Shown here piece by piece: positions 1 to 7,467 of a stretch of DNA of 10,460 bases (its first letter is position 1; each line of letters begins with the position of its first letter). The notes under the pieces were generated by a model, which ran no database searches, was not told where the DNA came from, and saw only the letters and a list, made by a program, of their open reading frames with translations. The translations under genes were made by a program, and so were the position numbers. Source of the DNA: Glaciimonas sp. (GTDB lineage Bacteria > Pseudomonadota > Gammaproteobacteria > Burkholderiales > Burkholderiaceae); assembly GCA_014377145.1 (NCBI GenBank), contig JACMQE010000111.1:1-10460 (forward strand). The letters run 5' to 3'.

Positions 1-9
1 CACATTAAC

Positions 10-50
10 AAAAGAAAAAACCGCTGAATAGCTAAGCTGATCAACGGTTT
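10..50 (-). terminator. Rho-independent terminator of the tRNA-fMet gene
   Basis: Read on the minus strand, AACCGUUGA pairs with UCAGCGGUU, with one G-U wobble. A run of six T, then C and four more T, follows directly. The stem begins 8 nt after the tRNA CCA end. The lack of any second tRNA before it suggests a single-gene transcript. Confidence 0.8.
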
Positions 51-57
51 CGATTGT

Positions 58-134
<77 letters not shown>

Positions 135-147
135 TCCGAAAGATGAA

Positions 148-176
148 ATTATAAGGCTTATTGAACGATATAGCAA
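148..176 (-). promoter_or_regulatory. sigma-70 promoter of tRNA-fMet
   Basis: On the minus strand TTGCTA (171-176) and a perfect TATAAT (148-153) are separated by exactly 17 bp. The -10 box ends 13 bp before the mature tRNA 5' end, so the leader is very short. The ISAs1 remnant begins 19 bp upstream of the -35 box, leaving little room for an upstream activating element. Confidence 0.75.
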
Positions 177-186
177 ATCCTTTAAG

Positions 187-194
187 TAGAAAGT
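187..194. repeat. left copy of degenerate target-site duplication
   Basis: TAGAAAGT directly abuts the left inverted repeat of the ISAs1 remnant. It matches TAGAAGGT, just outside the right inverted repeat, at 7 of 8 positions. ISAs1-family elements duplicate about 8-10 bp of target. Confidence 0.55.
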
Positions 195-209
195 CAGGGC
201 AATCGCGCT
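195..209 (+). repeat. left terminal inverted repeat of the ISAs1 remnant
   Basis: CAGGGCAATCGCGCT matches the reverse complement of 811-825 at 12 of 15 positions. All three differences are transitions, as expected from slow decay of two once identical ends. Confidence 0.65.
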
Positions 210-269
210 TCAAAGCTCTTGTAAAATGTTTTGTTCGCGGGTTGTGTAAACAGTCTGTTTCCAGATGGC

Positions 270-812
270 ATGTCAATGGCTATCAAATTCCCAGGCATTC
301 TTTGCTACTTACCTGATCTACGCCAGCAGACGCGCAACAAACTTCACAAGCTCGAAGACATCATGATGATCACAATGTGCGTGGGGCTGGGCCGTTATGA
401 AAACTGGGGTAGCATAGAAGATTTTGGGTATGAGAATGAAGCGTGGCTACATCATTTCCTGGAGTTGATCAACGAAATACCGTCGCATGACAAGTTAAGT
501 GGTGCTATTATCGTTGTTCAATAATAAACGTAGCACTCATCACGCATTGCGCAGATTATCCGTTATCACTGGGCTATCGAAAATCAACAACACTGGATAC
601 TTGACACATAATTCGGAGAGGACACCCATCGCACCAGAAAAAATTATTGTGTGGCTAAACTCGGTTTTATTCGTCACACTACACTCAATTTTCTTCGACA
701 AGACGCCTCCACCAAGTGGAGCATCAGGCGCTGTAAAATGTGCTCCCTTTTCGATTTTGCCTATCCGAAGCACTACTCTCTAGCCAACATAGCACCAAAT
801 AGAAATCCATAG
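270..812 (+). pseudogene. ISAs1-family transposase, N- and C-terminal remnants
   Basis: The frame starting at ATG 270 gives DLRQQTRNKLHKLEDIMMIT, then W-x-IEDFG, WLHHFLELINEIPSHDKL. This is the ISAs1 N-terminal pattern (DPR...KHKL.DI, W..IE.FG, WL..FL, GIPSHD). It stops at TAA 522-524. In the same frame the C-terminal pattern appears from about 540: RYHWAIENQQHWILDT, a stop at 609-611, FGED, RKN, then FIRHTTLNFLRQ, like the IENxLHWxLDxxFxED and RHxALNLL motifs. The frame ends at TAG 810-812, inside the right inverted repeat. An intact family member has about 370 residues; only about 160 codons with similarity remain. Most of the central DDE catalytic region is gone, although the C-terminal HWxIEN block survives. 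The enzyme cannot work. Confidence 0.85.
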
Positions 813-825
813 CACGATTGTCCTA
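811..825 (-). repeat. right terminal inverted repeat of the ISAs1 remnant
   Basis: Read on the minus strand this is TAGGACAATCGTGCT, 12 of 15 identical to the left end at 195-209. It overlaps the last codon of the transposase frame, as is common where an IS gene runs to the element end. Confidence 0.62.
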
Positions 826-827
826 TA

Positions 828-835
828 TAGAAGGT
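828..835. repeat. right copy of degenerate target-site duplication
   Basis: TAGAAGGT lies two bases outside the right inverted repeat and matches 187-194 at 7 of 8 positions. If the 10 bp directly abutting each end are compared, 7 of 10 match. Confidence 0.5.
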
Positions 836-992
836 GTACTTCAACATAGCAGTGATACACTGCCGTGTTTGGCATTACATAAGCACCAAGATAAACAACG
901 GCAATCATGTGTCCTAATTTAGAGTAATAATTTCTTTCAACGTACAATGATGCGCTCTTAAAACATTCTTTCAGACCTTTAATACGCTACCT

Positions 993-1568
993 ATGAAATT
1001 TTGCTCCGAATGCGCGCATCCTGTATCTCTGCAAATTCCACCTGACGACACACGCATGCGCTATGTATGCAGCAATTGCGGGACTATCCATTATCAGAAT
1101 CCGAAGATGGTGGTGGGATCGATCCCGGTATGGGAGCATGATAACGAAATCAGCATATTACTTTGCAAACGCGCTATAGAACCGCGCCAAGGTTACTGGA
1201 CACTGCCGGCTGGCTTCATGGAAAACAACGAAACTACCGAAGATGCGGCCCATCGCGAAACAGAAGAAGAAGCTGGTGCTAAGATTCAATTACATGGTCT
1301 CTTTTCCATGATCAGTGTCCCTCATGTGCATCAGGTCCATTTATTTTATCGTGCCACGTTGCTTGATCTAAACTACACGGCTGGTATTGAAAGTCTAGAA
1401 GTTGAGATGTTCACGGAAGCCCAAATTCCATGGGAAAACATTACATTCCCCACCGTTGCCTATACGCTTAAAGCTTTTTTTGATGACATCAGGCTCGTCA
1501 GAAAAAATGGTACCAGCTTCACGCTTCACACTAACGATATCTACAAGTCAATGCGTTGCGATTATTAA
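993..1568 (+). CDS. Nudix hydrolase with N-terminal zinc ribbon
   Basis: Protein of 191 residues. An N-terminal zinc ribbon (C4-x2-C7, C26-x2-C29) is followed by a Nudix domain. The Nudix box runs from G74 to A96 and fits Gx5Ex7REUxEExGU: G74, E80, R88, E89, E92, E93, G95, with Thr at the first usually hydrophobic position. The preceding YWTLPAGF is typical of COG1051-type proteins. Such enzymes cleave a nucleoside diphosphate linked to another moiety, using metal held by the box glutamates. The substrate cannot be read from the sequence; an ADP-ribose or NAD-like compound is possible. MKFCSEC is the natural start because it precedes the first zinc ligand. No clear Shine-Dalgarno sequence or promoter is visible upstream. 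The gene normally neighbours aat in betaproteobacteria, but here 636 bp separate them. Confidence 0.9.
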   Translation: MKFCSECAHPVSLQIPPDDTRMRYVCSNCGTIHYQNPKMVVGSIPVWEHDNEISILLCKRAIEPRQGYWTLPAGFMENNETTEDAAHRETEEEAGAKIQLHGLFSMISVPHVHQVHLFYRATLLDLNYTAGIESLEVEMFTEAQIPWENITFPTVAYTLKAFFDDIRLVRKNGTSFTLHTNDIYKSMRCDY

Positions 1569-2204
1569 AGACTCATTTTCTAAGCAAAACATCAGCGGTT
1601 CGCCAATACAGATTACGTACTGGTGGGTGTCGATGACGTACTTGTAGCTACATGTCGATTTTCATCGCGATACTACGATCGCTTTTGTACATACCAAACT
1701 AATCCCCAATTTCTGCCAATCGGTTAAAAGCTATAGCGCCCATTCGCCTTTTATCGATGGCGTCTAGCCGCTTCAATACAAAGTAATCAACTCATCAAGA
1801 AGTTTGGACCGACTCAATACTAAACCCTGGATCAAGCCTAAATATGCTAACTGCACATTAGTTTTAATGCTTTCGACGATGACTCACAGATTTTTGTATT
1901 ATTTGCGCTATATATCCTGGCGAAAAATATTTTCAGCAGCGCTGCCAATAGTAGCCAAATAGGACATAATTATTATATCGAAATTGCCCAAATTTTTGAT
2001 TACTTTTTTGACATCTCCTTATTTTCAAATATCTTTAACTTCAAAAAGATATCGTTAAGACTATCAAATCTATCCGGGTCAAAAAGTCACTTAAGTGTTT
2101 GGTTTATTATTGAATATTTATTATAGGAAACATCATTCATACGGTTGTACACATCTCGAGCATAAGAGCCGACGCTGCTGCGCAGACATATTCTGGATCC
2201 TAAA
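1569..2204. other. AT-rich gene-free stretch between the Nudix gene and aat
   Basis: All six frames are closed by frequent stops and I recognise no protein, RNA or repeat. A minus-strand frame from ATG 1967 to TGA 1773 holds an amphipathic-looking 36-codon open run after three internal stops. It could be a worn-out gene but is within chance. A possible -10 hexamer TATTAT (2119-2124) lies about 80 bp before aat, without a good -35 box. No clear terminator follows the Nudix gene. Confidence 0.5.
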
Positions 2205-2933
2205 ATGATTCTATGGCTAGAAACTGATACACCGTTCCCCGATCTCTCCCATGCTCTTGGCGAAAAGCATGGTACCCCAGGCCTACTCGCGGCTGGCGCT
2301 GATTTATCGCCTCATCGCCTGCTAAAAGCCTATCGACATGGAATTTTTCCGTGGTTTTCTGAGGGTCAGCCTATCCTTTGGTGGAGTACAGATCCGCGCA
2401 TGGTGCTGCAAACCGATCACTTTCGAATATCCCGTAGCTTAAAAAAAACTTTACGCAAAATACATGACAGCACGCAGACTGATCGCCAATGGCAAATCCG
2501 CTTCGATTTTGCTTTTGAGCATGTCATGCATGCATGCGCAGGACCACGTCGCGATAGCCAGTGCACCTGGATTTCAGACGACATCATTGCTGGTTACAGT
2601 GCGCTTCACCGGCTCGGGTACGCGCATTCAGTCGAAGTCTGGCTAGACAATAAGTTAGTGGGGGGCGCGTATGGGGTCAGCATAGGCCGGATGTTTTACG
2701 GAGAATCGATGTTTTCCCGCGTCACCGATGCATCCAAAATTGCACTCGCCTATCTAGTCAGATTTCTGCACCAGAACGGCATCACGATGATTGACTGCCA
2801 GCAAGAAACGCCGCATCTGGCATCGCTCGGTGCCGCACCTATTTCGCGCGATGTATTCATGCAACACTTACGTCTAGCGATAAACTATCCGCAGATTCAC
2901 GACTGGCAACCGATTGATTTATTTCCTGCATAA
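2205..2933 (+). CDS. aat: leucyl/phenylalanyl-tRNA-protein transferase
   Basis: Protein of 242 residues, the usual length. It transfers Leu or Phe from charged tRNA to proteins whose N-terminus is Arg or Lys, marking them for ClpS-ClpAP degradation in the cytoplasm. Visible family motifs are [11 protein letters not shown] (26-36), [11 protein letters not shown] (42-52), ILWWSTDPR (57-65), the TWISD block (121-125), HSVEVW with LVGGAYGVS (141-159), and FYGESMFSR (164-172). E167 lines up with the glutamate of E. coli GESMF, part of the active site. The C-terminal IDCQ...ASLGA block is also present, so all core motifs are intact. A weak GGA lies about 10 bases before the ATG. It stands 115 bp before bpt on the same strand and probably shares a transcript with it. 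Confidence 0.96.
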   Translation: MILWLETDTPFPDLSHALGEKHGTPGLLAAGADLSPHRLLKAYRHGIFPWFSEGQPILWWSTDPRMVLQTDHFRISRSLKKTLRKIHDSTQTDRQWQIRFDFAFEHVMHACAGPRRDSQCTWISDDIIAGYSALHRLGYAHSVEVWLDNKLVGGAYGVSIGRMFYGESMFSRVTDASKIALAYLVRFLHQNGITMIDCQQETPHLASLGAAPISRDVFMQHLRLAINYPQIHDWQPIDLFPA

Positions 2934-3048
2934 AGATGGCTAAACATAAAATCATGATCGTATCGCATAGCTATTTTTGACGTAGTTGTAACAACATGAC
3001 AACCTACTTACGGTGTAAATTACATTTATCAAATCTGTCAGAACACTT

Positions 3049-3774
3049 ATGACAATCTTAAAAGATCTTTCGTTTTCAACCTTGCAATTTTATTCCACAG
3101 CGCCTTATGCATGTAGCTATCTGACCAGTCATCAAGCCCGTTCACTAGTCGCCACGCCGTCGCATCTAATTAACGCGGATGTCTATTCCGAATTAGTTAA
3201 AAATGGCTTTCGCCGCAGCGGAATCTTCACTTATCGCCCCTGCTGCGATGGGTGCAAAGCGTGTACCCCAGTACGGACAAAAGTAAGTGCGTTTGCACTC
3301 AACCGCAGCCAGCGTCGTGCGTGGGACAAACATCGTCATCTGAATGGCTTAGTGACAGATCTGGCGTATGTCCATGAGCACTACGAACTATATCTGCGCT
3401 ATCAAATTTCACGCCATGCCGGTGGAGGCATGAATCAAGATAACCGCGATCAATACACCCAATTTTTACTACAGAGCAAAGTCAATACCCGGCTAGTCGA
3501 GTTTCGCGAACCCAACGGCAACTTGCGTATGGTCAGCATTATCGACGTGCTTAATGACGGCATGTCGTCGGTGTACACGTTTTATGATCCAGACATTGTC
3601 GGCGCATCATTTGGAACCTACAGTATTTTGTGGCAGATCAAACAGGCACAACAACTTGCGATGGAATACGTCTATTTGGGCTACTGGATCAAAAACAGCC
3701 AAAAAATGGCCTACAAAATCAACTTCAGACCGATGGAAGCGCTACGAGCAAACGAATGGTGTGCGTTAGAATAG
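3049..3774 (+). CDS. bpt: aspartate/glutamate leucyltransferase (Bpt)
   Basis: Protein of 241 residues of the bacterial ATE-like family. It adds Leu from Leu-tRNA to proteins with N-terminal Asp or Glu, making them ClpS-ClpAP substrates. It therefore complements Aat just upstream. Motifs are ACSYL (21-25), [18 protein letters not shown] (33-50), [12 protein letters not shown] (53-64), and a cysteine cluster C65-C66-x2-C69-x2-C72 followed by PVR. Then come NRSQRR (85-90), the YTFYDPD motif (176-182) and YLGYWI near the C-terminus (209-214). C22 and the C65/C66 cluster correspond to the conserved cysteines of arginyltransferases. The bacterial gene is often labelled ate; lacking eukaryotic extensions and lying beside aat, it is best called bpt. 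The Shine-Dalgarno sequence is weak. A 77-bp gap leads to pyrD. Confidence 0.95.
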   Translation: MTILKDLSFSTLQFYSTAPYACSYLTSHQARSLVATPSHLINADVYSELVKNGFRRSGIFTYRPCCDGCKACTPVRTKVSAFALNRSQRRAWDKHRHLNGLVTDLAYVHEHYELYLRYQISRHAGGGMNQDNRDQYTQFLLQSKVNTRLVEFREPNGNLRMVSIIDVLNDGMSSVYTFYDPDIVGASFGTYSILWQIKQAQQLAMEYVYLGYWIKNSQKMAYKINFRPMEALRANEWCALE

Positions 3775-3851
3775 TCGGCTACGCTGGCATGTGCATTCAT
3801 GCTGCATCACGCTAACTACACACCGCTATTTCACCAATCTCAGGCAAAATC

Positions 3852-4892
3852 GTGCCCTCAAAACTCTTATATAACTTCGCCCGCTCCGCCCTATTTTTAC
3901 TGGATCCTGAAGCTGTGCATAATCTGACAATGGCGGCTTTACGCCACGCTCAGGCCATCGGTCTCACTGCATTATTACCAAAGCCAACACCAGATCCACG
4001 TATCGTCATGGGAATAACCTTTCCAAATCCAGTTGGATTAGCCGCCGGCTTGGATAAGGATGGATCAAATATTGATGGGTTGGCGGCGCTTGGATTCGGT
4101 TCGATTGAAATCGGCACCGTGACCCCACAACCACAGCCAGGCAATCCCCGCCCACGCATGTTTCGGCTGTCTGCGGCCAATGCCATCATAAATCGTATGG
4201 GATTCAACAATAGCGGCGTGGATGCCTTTGTCAGTAACGTGCAATCGTCAAAATTTTATCAAGAAGGAATTGGCGTGCTCGGTTTGAATATCGGTAAAAA
4301 TGCTGCTACGCCGATTGAAAATGCTGCTGACGACTATCTGCATTGCCTGAAAAAAGTGTATCCGTATGCTACGTATGTGACTGTTAATATTTCGTCACCT
4401 AATACCAAAAACTTGCGTCAGTTACAGGAAACATCCGAACTCGATGCGCTATTGTCAAAACTTAAACAAGCGCAGCAAAAACTATCAGATCAACATAAAC
4501 GTTACGTGCCGGTGGTATTAAAAATTGCGCCTGATATCGATACAGAACACATTAAAAGGATTGCCAATGCAATGTTACGACACAAAATGGATGGGGTCAT
4601 TGCAACAAATACTACCATCACACGCGATGCGATTAAAGGACTACCGCACGAACGTGAAGCAGGCGGTTTGTCGGGTGCGCCGGTATTTGGAATGTCTAAC
4701 ACGGTGATACGTCAGTTGTGCGCTGAGTTAGGTGATGCTGTGCCGATTATTGGGGTAGGTGGAATTTTGAAGGGGGAGGACGCCCGCACAAAAATGGCAG
4801 CGGGCGCAGCGTTAGTGCAGCTATATAGTGGGCTGATTTATCGTGGACCGATGTTGGTGCGAGAGTGTGCTAATGCTTTGCGAGAAAATTGA
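3852..4892 (+). CDS. pyrD: dihydroorotate dehydrogenase (quinone), class 2
   Basis: Protein of 346 residues that oxidises dihydroorotate to orotate in de novo pyrimidine synthesis and passes electrons to membrane ubiquinone. The N-terminal helix with [11 protein letters not shown] (residues 23-33) is the membrane-docking segment that marks class 2. FMN and substrate motifs follow: [15 protein letters not shown] (57-71), INRMGFNN (113-120), [14 protein letters not shown] (179-192), KIAPD (224-228), VIATNTT (249-255), GGLSGAP (271-277), GVGGI (301-305) and [11 protein letters not shown] (323-333). By alignment with E. coli N172/S175/N177, the substrate asparagines are N179 and N184, and the catalytic base is S182. 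The start is GTG at 3852, with AGG nine bases upstream. No ATG fits and an in-frame stop lies just upstream. Last gene of the plus-strand group. Confidence 0.97.
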   Translation: MPSKLLYNFARSALFLLDPEAVHNLTMAALRHAQAIGLTALLPKPTPDPRIVMGITFPNPVGLAAGLDKDGSNIDGLAALGFGSIEIGTVTPQPQPGNPRPRMFRLSAANAIINRMGFNNSGVDAFVSNVQSSKFYQEGIGVLGLNIGKNAATPIENAADDYLHCLKKVYPYATYVTVNISSPNTKNLRQLQETSELDALLSKLKQAQQKLSDQHKRYVPVVLKIAPDIDTEHIKRIANAMLRHKMDGVIATNTTITRDAIKGLPHEREAGGLSGAPVFGMSNTVIRQLCAELGDAVPIIGVGGILKGEDARTKMAAGAALVQLYSGLIYRGPMLVRECANALREN

Positions 4893-4982
4893 GTTTGGCG
4901 CTGCATACTACGTAATATAAAAGGCCTATAAGTCTTCTTTGCCAACCATGAGTCTAGCTTAAGACACTTTTGCTTTAGAGAC

Positions 4983-5023
4983 AGGTAGATTTTAAATTGG
5001 AATTATTTTAAAACCTACCTTTT
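4983..5023 (+). terminator. probable terminator downstream of pyrD
   Basis: AGGTAGATTTTAAA pairs with TTTAAAACCTACCT across an A-rich loop with a single A/C mismatch, and TTTT follows. It lies about 90 bp after the pyrD stop, in the convergent gap, and overlaps the end of the PhnE pseudogene frame. The stem is AT-rich in its upper half and the T tail is short, so strength is uncertain. Confidence 0.5.
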
Positions 5024-5702
5024 AGATACAACAAAAAATATCTAAAACGAGATTCAAAAATCTTTACCGCATCATCACCCGCCGCTACAATTATTAATAT
5101 AGCAATAATCATAATAGCAGCCTGCTGCATCTGAAACAGCGACAAATGATATTTCAGCATCTACACCCTAATCCCCCTCAGCACCAACCACTCCAAGTAT
5201 CGCCGCTGCACGAATATTGTTCTCCCACCGATAAAGGATATAAGACATAATTTGCGGCGAAGTCGCATACAAAAATGCAGTGATGGCCCTGCGCAGACAG
5301 CGCCCGCGTGCCAGCAAAAGGTCCGAGTCCCGCTTTAATCAGCAAGATAGAAACCCACATCAAATCTGGGATAGACCGCAATACATTCAACAATATTCGC
5401 GTTACCGTCCGCGCAGGACTGCCAAAACTCTCACTCGCCGGCAATCCACTGCCAATGCTGCCAACACCGTCCCCAAGGCAGACATCGATAACGGCTCGGC
5501 CATACCAATCGCAATTTTAAGTAAAAATGGCGCAGACTACTCCGACGGTGTAAAACCATGCAAAAATTCACCAGTGGTCCACACTGCCTCTTGCATAAAA
5601 AAGCACCCCATTGCAATGGCAGCGCGGCGCTTTTGGCAAGCTACTTAACTTAGGTAATATGGTCAATGTAGGATTCGGCATAATCTCTGTTATTTCTTTC
5701 AT
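5008..5702 (-). pseudogene. second PhnE-type phosphonate ABC permease, heavily frameshifted
   Basis: Joining frames rebuilds an inner-membrane permease of the PhnE family. The ATG at 5702 overlaps the stop of the upstream permease as ATGA. Recognisable pieces in order are: MKEITEIMPNPTLTILPKLS; a shifted piece GCFFMQEAVWTTGEFLHGFT with an in-frame TAG where a Trp would stand; MAEPLSMSALGTVLAALAV; ILLNVLRSIPDLMW with AGLGPFAG; SPQIMSYILYRWENNIRAAA with ILGVVGAEG; and KYHLSLFQMQQAA with a hydrophobic tail. LRSIPxLxW, GLGPFAG, SYxLYRWExNIR and VGAGGIG are PhnE signatures. About 30-40 residues seem missing between GLGPFAG and the EAA-loop-like RALSAQG. At least four frameshifts, one nonsense codon and a deletion make it non-functional. 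Phosphonate specificity is inferred from the family. Confidence 0.85.
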
Positions 5703-6220
5703 GCCAGCCTCCCACCCAATATTTTGCTAACAGTGTCCGCCCCTGCAACCAACAAAACAAAAAATATCAACATCGTCGACAATTCATCACCGGCTATCAT
5801 TTTCATCGATTCATCCAAGCGCTGACCAAGGCCACCTGTGCCGACAAAACCCATCACGACCGAGCCCCGTATTGCACATTCCTATCGATAAACAGTGTAA
5901 GAAAAAAGTTCCACAGCCGACTCCGACAATGCACCATATAACAATGCATCTAAACATTTACTGCCATTCTTTAGCAGCGTATCCGAGGCATATGTATCTG
6001 AGGATTCAAAAATTTCCGCTTATGCTTTTCCCAGCATCCCACAATATGTCAATGCTATCGCAATCAAACCAGCGGTCGGCCCCAGACCAACGATACGCAC
6101 CAACAACAAAGCCCATACTAATTCAGGCACGCTGCGCAGCAACACCAGCAACCAGCACACACTTTGCCGCACCATCACAGCGCCAGCCACCACATTCGCC
6201 TTGTACCAATTCGCGAAATT
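5699..6220 (-). pseudogene. first PhnE-type phosphonate ABC permease, truncated with two nonsense codons
   Basis: A single minus-strand frame of 173 codons runs from 6220 to the TGA at 5699-5701. It has only two internal stops and no frameshift. The TAA at 6020-6022 sits in GKA*AEI, where relatives have Tyr. The TAG at 5882-5884 sits in YR*ECAIR, where relatives have Trp. Signatures are LRSVPELVWALLLVRIVGLG, the ALTYCGMLGK helix, FSYTVYR, VVMGFVGTGGLGQRL and DESMKMIAGDELSTML, all typical of the C-terminal two thirds of PhnE. The N-terminal third, about 90 residues, cannot be found upstream, so the gene was 5'-truncated by deletion. Its stop overlaps the start of the next permease (ATGA), the translational coupling expected of a former phnE1-phnE2 pair. 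The ATPase PhnC and binding protein PhnD are not present. Confidence 0.88.
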
Positions 6221-6376
6221 GATAAGTGGCTTGTCTTATGCTTTCCTAGCCTTCTGCGCGACTCAGTCTAGCTACTGTCTTCGTTGACAGGTTTTGGTTA
6301 ACTCGTTGCCACGACACTTTTGCATAAGTCCCTTAATAACGGTTGCTAATCATTGTTTAGCTAACTAGTCGAAAAA
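6221..6376. other. non-coding remnant between selD and the phnE pseudogenes
   Basis: 156 bp with no recognisable protein match. It occupies the place where the N-terminal third of the first PhnE permease should be and probably marks a deletion joint. A small imperfect hairpin at 6342-6365 has no T run after it on the minus strand, so I do not call it a selD terminator. Confidence 0.45.
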
Positions 6377-7447
6377 TTACGGTAAAACATTGATTCCCGA
6401 CAGCCCGGCTTGCATTTCGCCAACCACCGCTGCATCAGCAAAACCTTCACGCTGAAACAGCGCCAACACCGCATCGACAGCATCTGCCGCGCACGAAACC
6501 AACAACCCGCCTGACGTTTGTGGGTCTGTCAGCAACGCTTTCTGCACGGCACTGATAGCATCGTCCAGAGCAACTTCATGTCCATAGCCATCCCAGTTAC
6601 GCTCGGACGCACCGGTAATGTAGCCCTGCCCTGCCAAGTGCTGTACGCCCGGCAGCAACGGAATCTGCCGCATGTTGAGCATTGCAGTTAGCTTGGCGGC
6701 GCGCGCCAATTCCAGCAAATGTCCCAACAAACCGAATCCAGTCACATCGGTCAGCGCATGGACGCCGTTCAATTCAGACAGTAGCGTGCCGGGCTTATTC
6801 AGCTTGGTAGCATTCTCTATTAATGCAGCATAGCCCTGCGCATCTAGTGCGTCTTTTTTGAGTGCCGCAGATAGGATGCCGACCCCAATTGGCTTGCCTA
6901 GAATAATTTTATCACCCGCTTTTGCCCCGGCATTACGCTTTACTTTTGACGGATGCACCAACCCCAGCACCACCAAGCCATAAATCGGCTCGGCCGAGTC
7001 AATAGTATGACCGCCGGCAATCGGAATACGGGCTTCAGTACAAATCGACTCGCCTCCTTTGAGAATTTTGCCAATCACCTCAATCGGCAATTTATCAATC
7101 GGCATACCCACCAGCGCCAGCGCCATGATCGGTGTTCCGCCCATCGCATAGACGTCTGAAATCGCGTTAGTGGCGGCGATACGTCCAAAATCGTAAGGGT
7201 CATCCACAATCGGCATGAAAAAATCGGTTGTAGCAATCAATGCTTGCTCGTCGTTCAATTTATAGACGGCAGCATCATCAGCGGTTTCAATCCCCACCAT
7301 TAATTCTTGCGGGACCGCAAAACCGGACGAATTTTTCAAGATTTCAGCCAGCATGCCCGGCGCAATCTTACAGCCACAACCGCCACCGTGGGAAAAAGAG
7401 GTAAGTTTAATGGCAGGTTTACTAATTGGCGCCGGAATATAAATCAT
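6377..7447 (-). CDS. selD: selenide, water dikinase (selenophosphate synthase)
   Basis: Protein of 356 residues. It makes selenophosphate, AMP and phosphate from selenide, ATP and water; selenophosphate is the selenium donor for 2-selenouridine and selenocysteine. The catalytic loop HGGGCGCK (20-27) carries C24 and K27, matching E. coli C17 and K20. The active-site residue is therefore Cys, not the UGA-encoded selenocysteine found in some SelD proteins. Other blocks are DDAAVY (57-62), TTDFFMPIVDDPYDFGRIA (73-91), NAISDVYAMGG (94-104), AGGHTID (144-150), LTDVTGFGLLGH (232-243) and LTDPQTSGG (306-314). These are the metal- and ATP-binding aspartates and glycines of the PurM-like fold. All are intact. 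It starts 20 bp after mnmH, with AGGA five bases before the ATG, so the two genes form an operon. Confidence 0.97.
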   Translation of the reverse strand: MIYIPAPISKPAIKLTSFSHGGGCGCKIAPGMLAEILKNSSGFAVPQELMVGIETADDAAVYKLNDEQALIATTDFFMPIVDDPYDFGRIAATNAISDVYAMGGTPIMALALVGMPIDKLPIEVIGKILKGGESICTEARIPIAGGHTIDSAEPIYGLVVLGLVHPSKVKRNAGAKAGDKIILGKPIGVGILSAALKKDALDAQGYAALIENATKLNKPGTLLSELNGVHALTDVTGFGLLGHLLELARAAKLTAMLNMRQIPLLPGVQHLAGQGYITGASERNWDGYGHEVALDDAISAVQKALLTDPQTSGGLLVSCAADAVDAVLALFQREGFADAAVVGEMQAGLSGINVLP

Positions 7448-7452
7448 GCTAG

Positions 7453-7456
7453 TCCT
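7453..7456 (-). promoter_or_regulatory. Shine-Dalgarno sequence of selD
   Basis: AGGA on the minus strand, five bases before the ATG at 7447, inside the 20-bp gap after the mnmH stop. It supports this selD start. It is clearer than the sites before most other genes here. Confidence 0.6.
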
Positions 7457-7467
7457 AGTAATAAATT

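Larger units (their letters stand above)
195..825 (+). mobile_element. internally deleted ISAs1-family insertion sequence
   Basis: The 631-bp relic is bounded by imperfect 15-bp inverted repeats (195-209 and 811-825) and a degenerate direct repeat. Its only gene is a broken transposase that keeps an ISAs1 N-terminal and C-terminal part. Family members are usually about 1.2-1.3 kb, so roughly half the element is missing from the middle. It lies between the tRNA-fMet promoter and the Nudix gene. With no working transposase it could move only if another ISAs1 copy acted on its ends, and these are themselves eroded. Confidence 0.82.

Noticed and set aside
540..773. Minus-strand open frame of 77 codons across the IS remnant
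   Set aside because: It is antisense to the recognisable C-terminal ISAs1 transposase remnant and shows no family motif.
5280..5648. Plus-strand open frames of 122 and 70 codons
   Set aside because: Both lie antisense to the PhnE2 pseudogene. Their Arg- and Pro-rich content is what the complement of a membrane protein gives.
5872..6222. Plus-strand open frame of 116 codons
   Set aside because: Antisense to the PhnE1 pseudogene, whose minus-strand frame carries clear family signatures.
6342..6365. Inverted repeat after selD on the minus strand
   Set aside because: Stem has a bulge and no T run follows, so it is not supported as a terminator.
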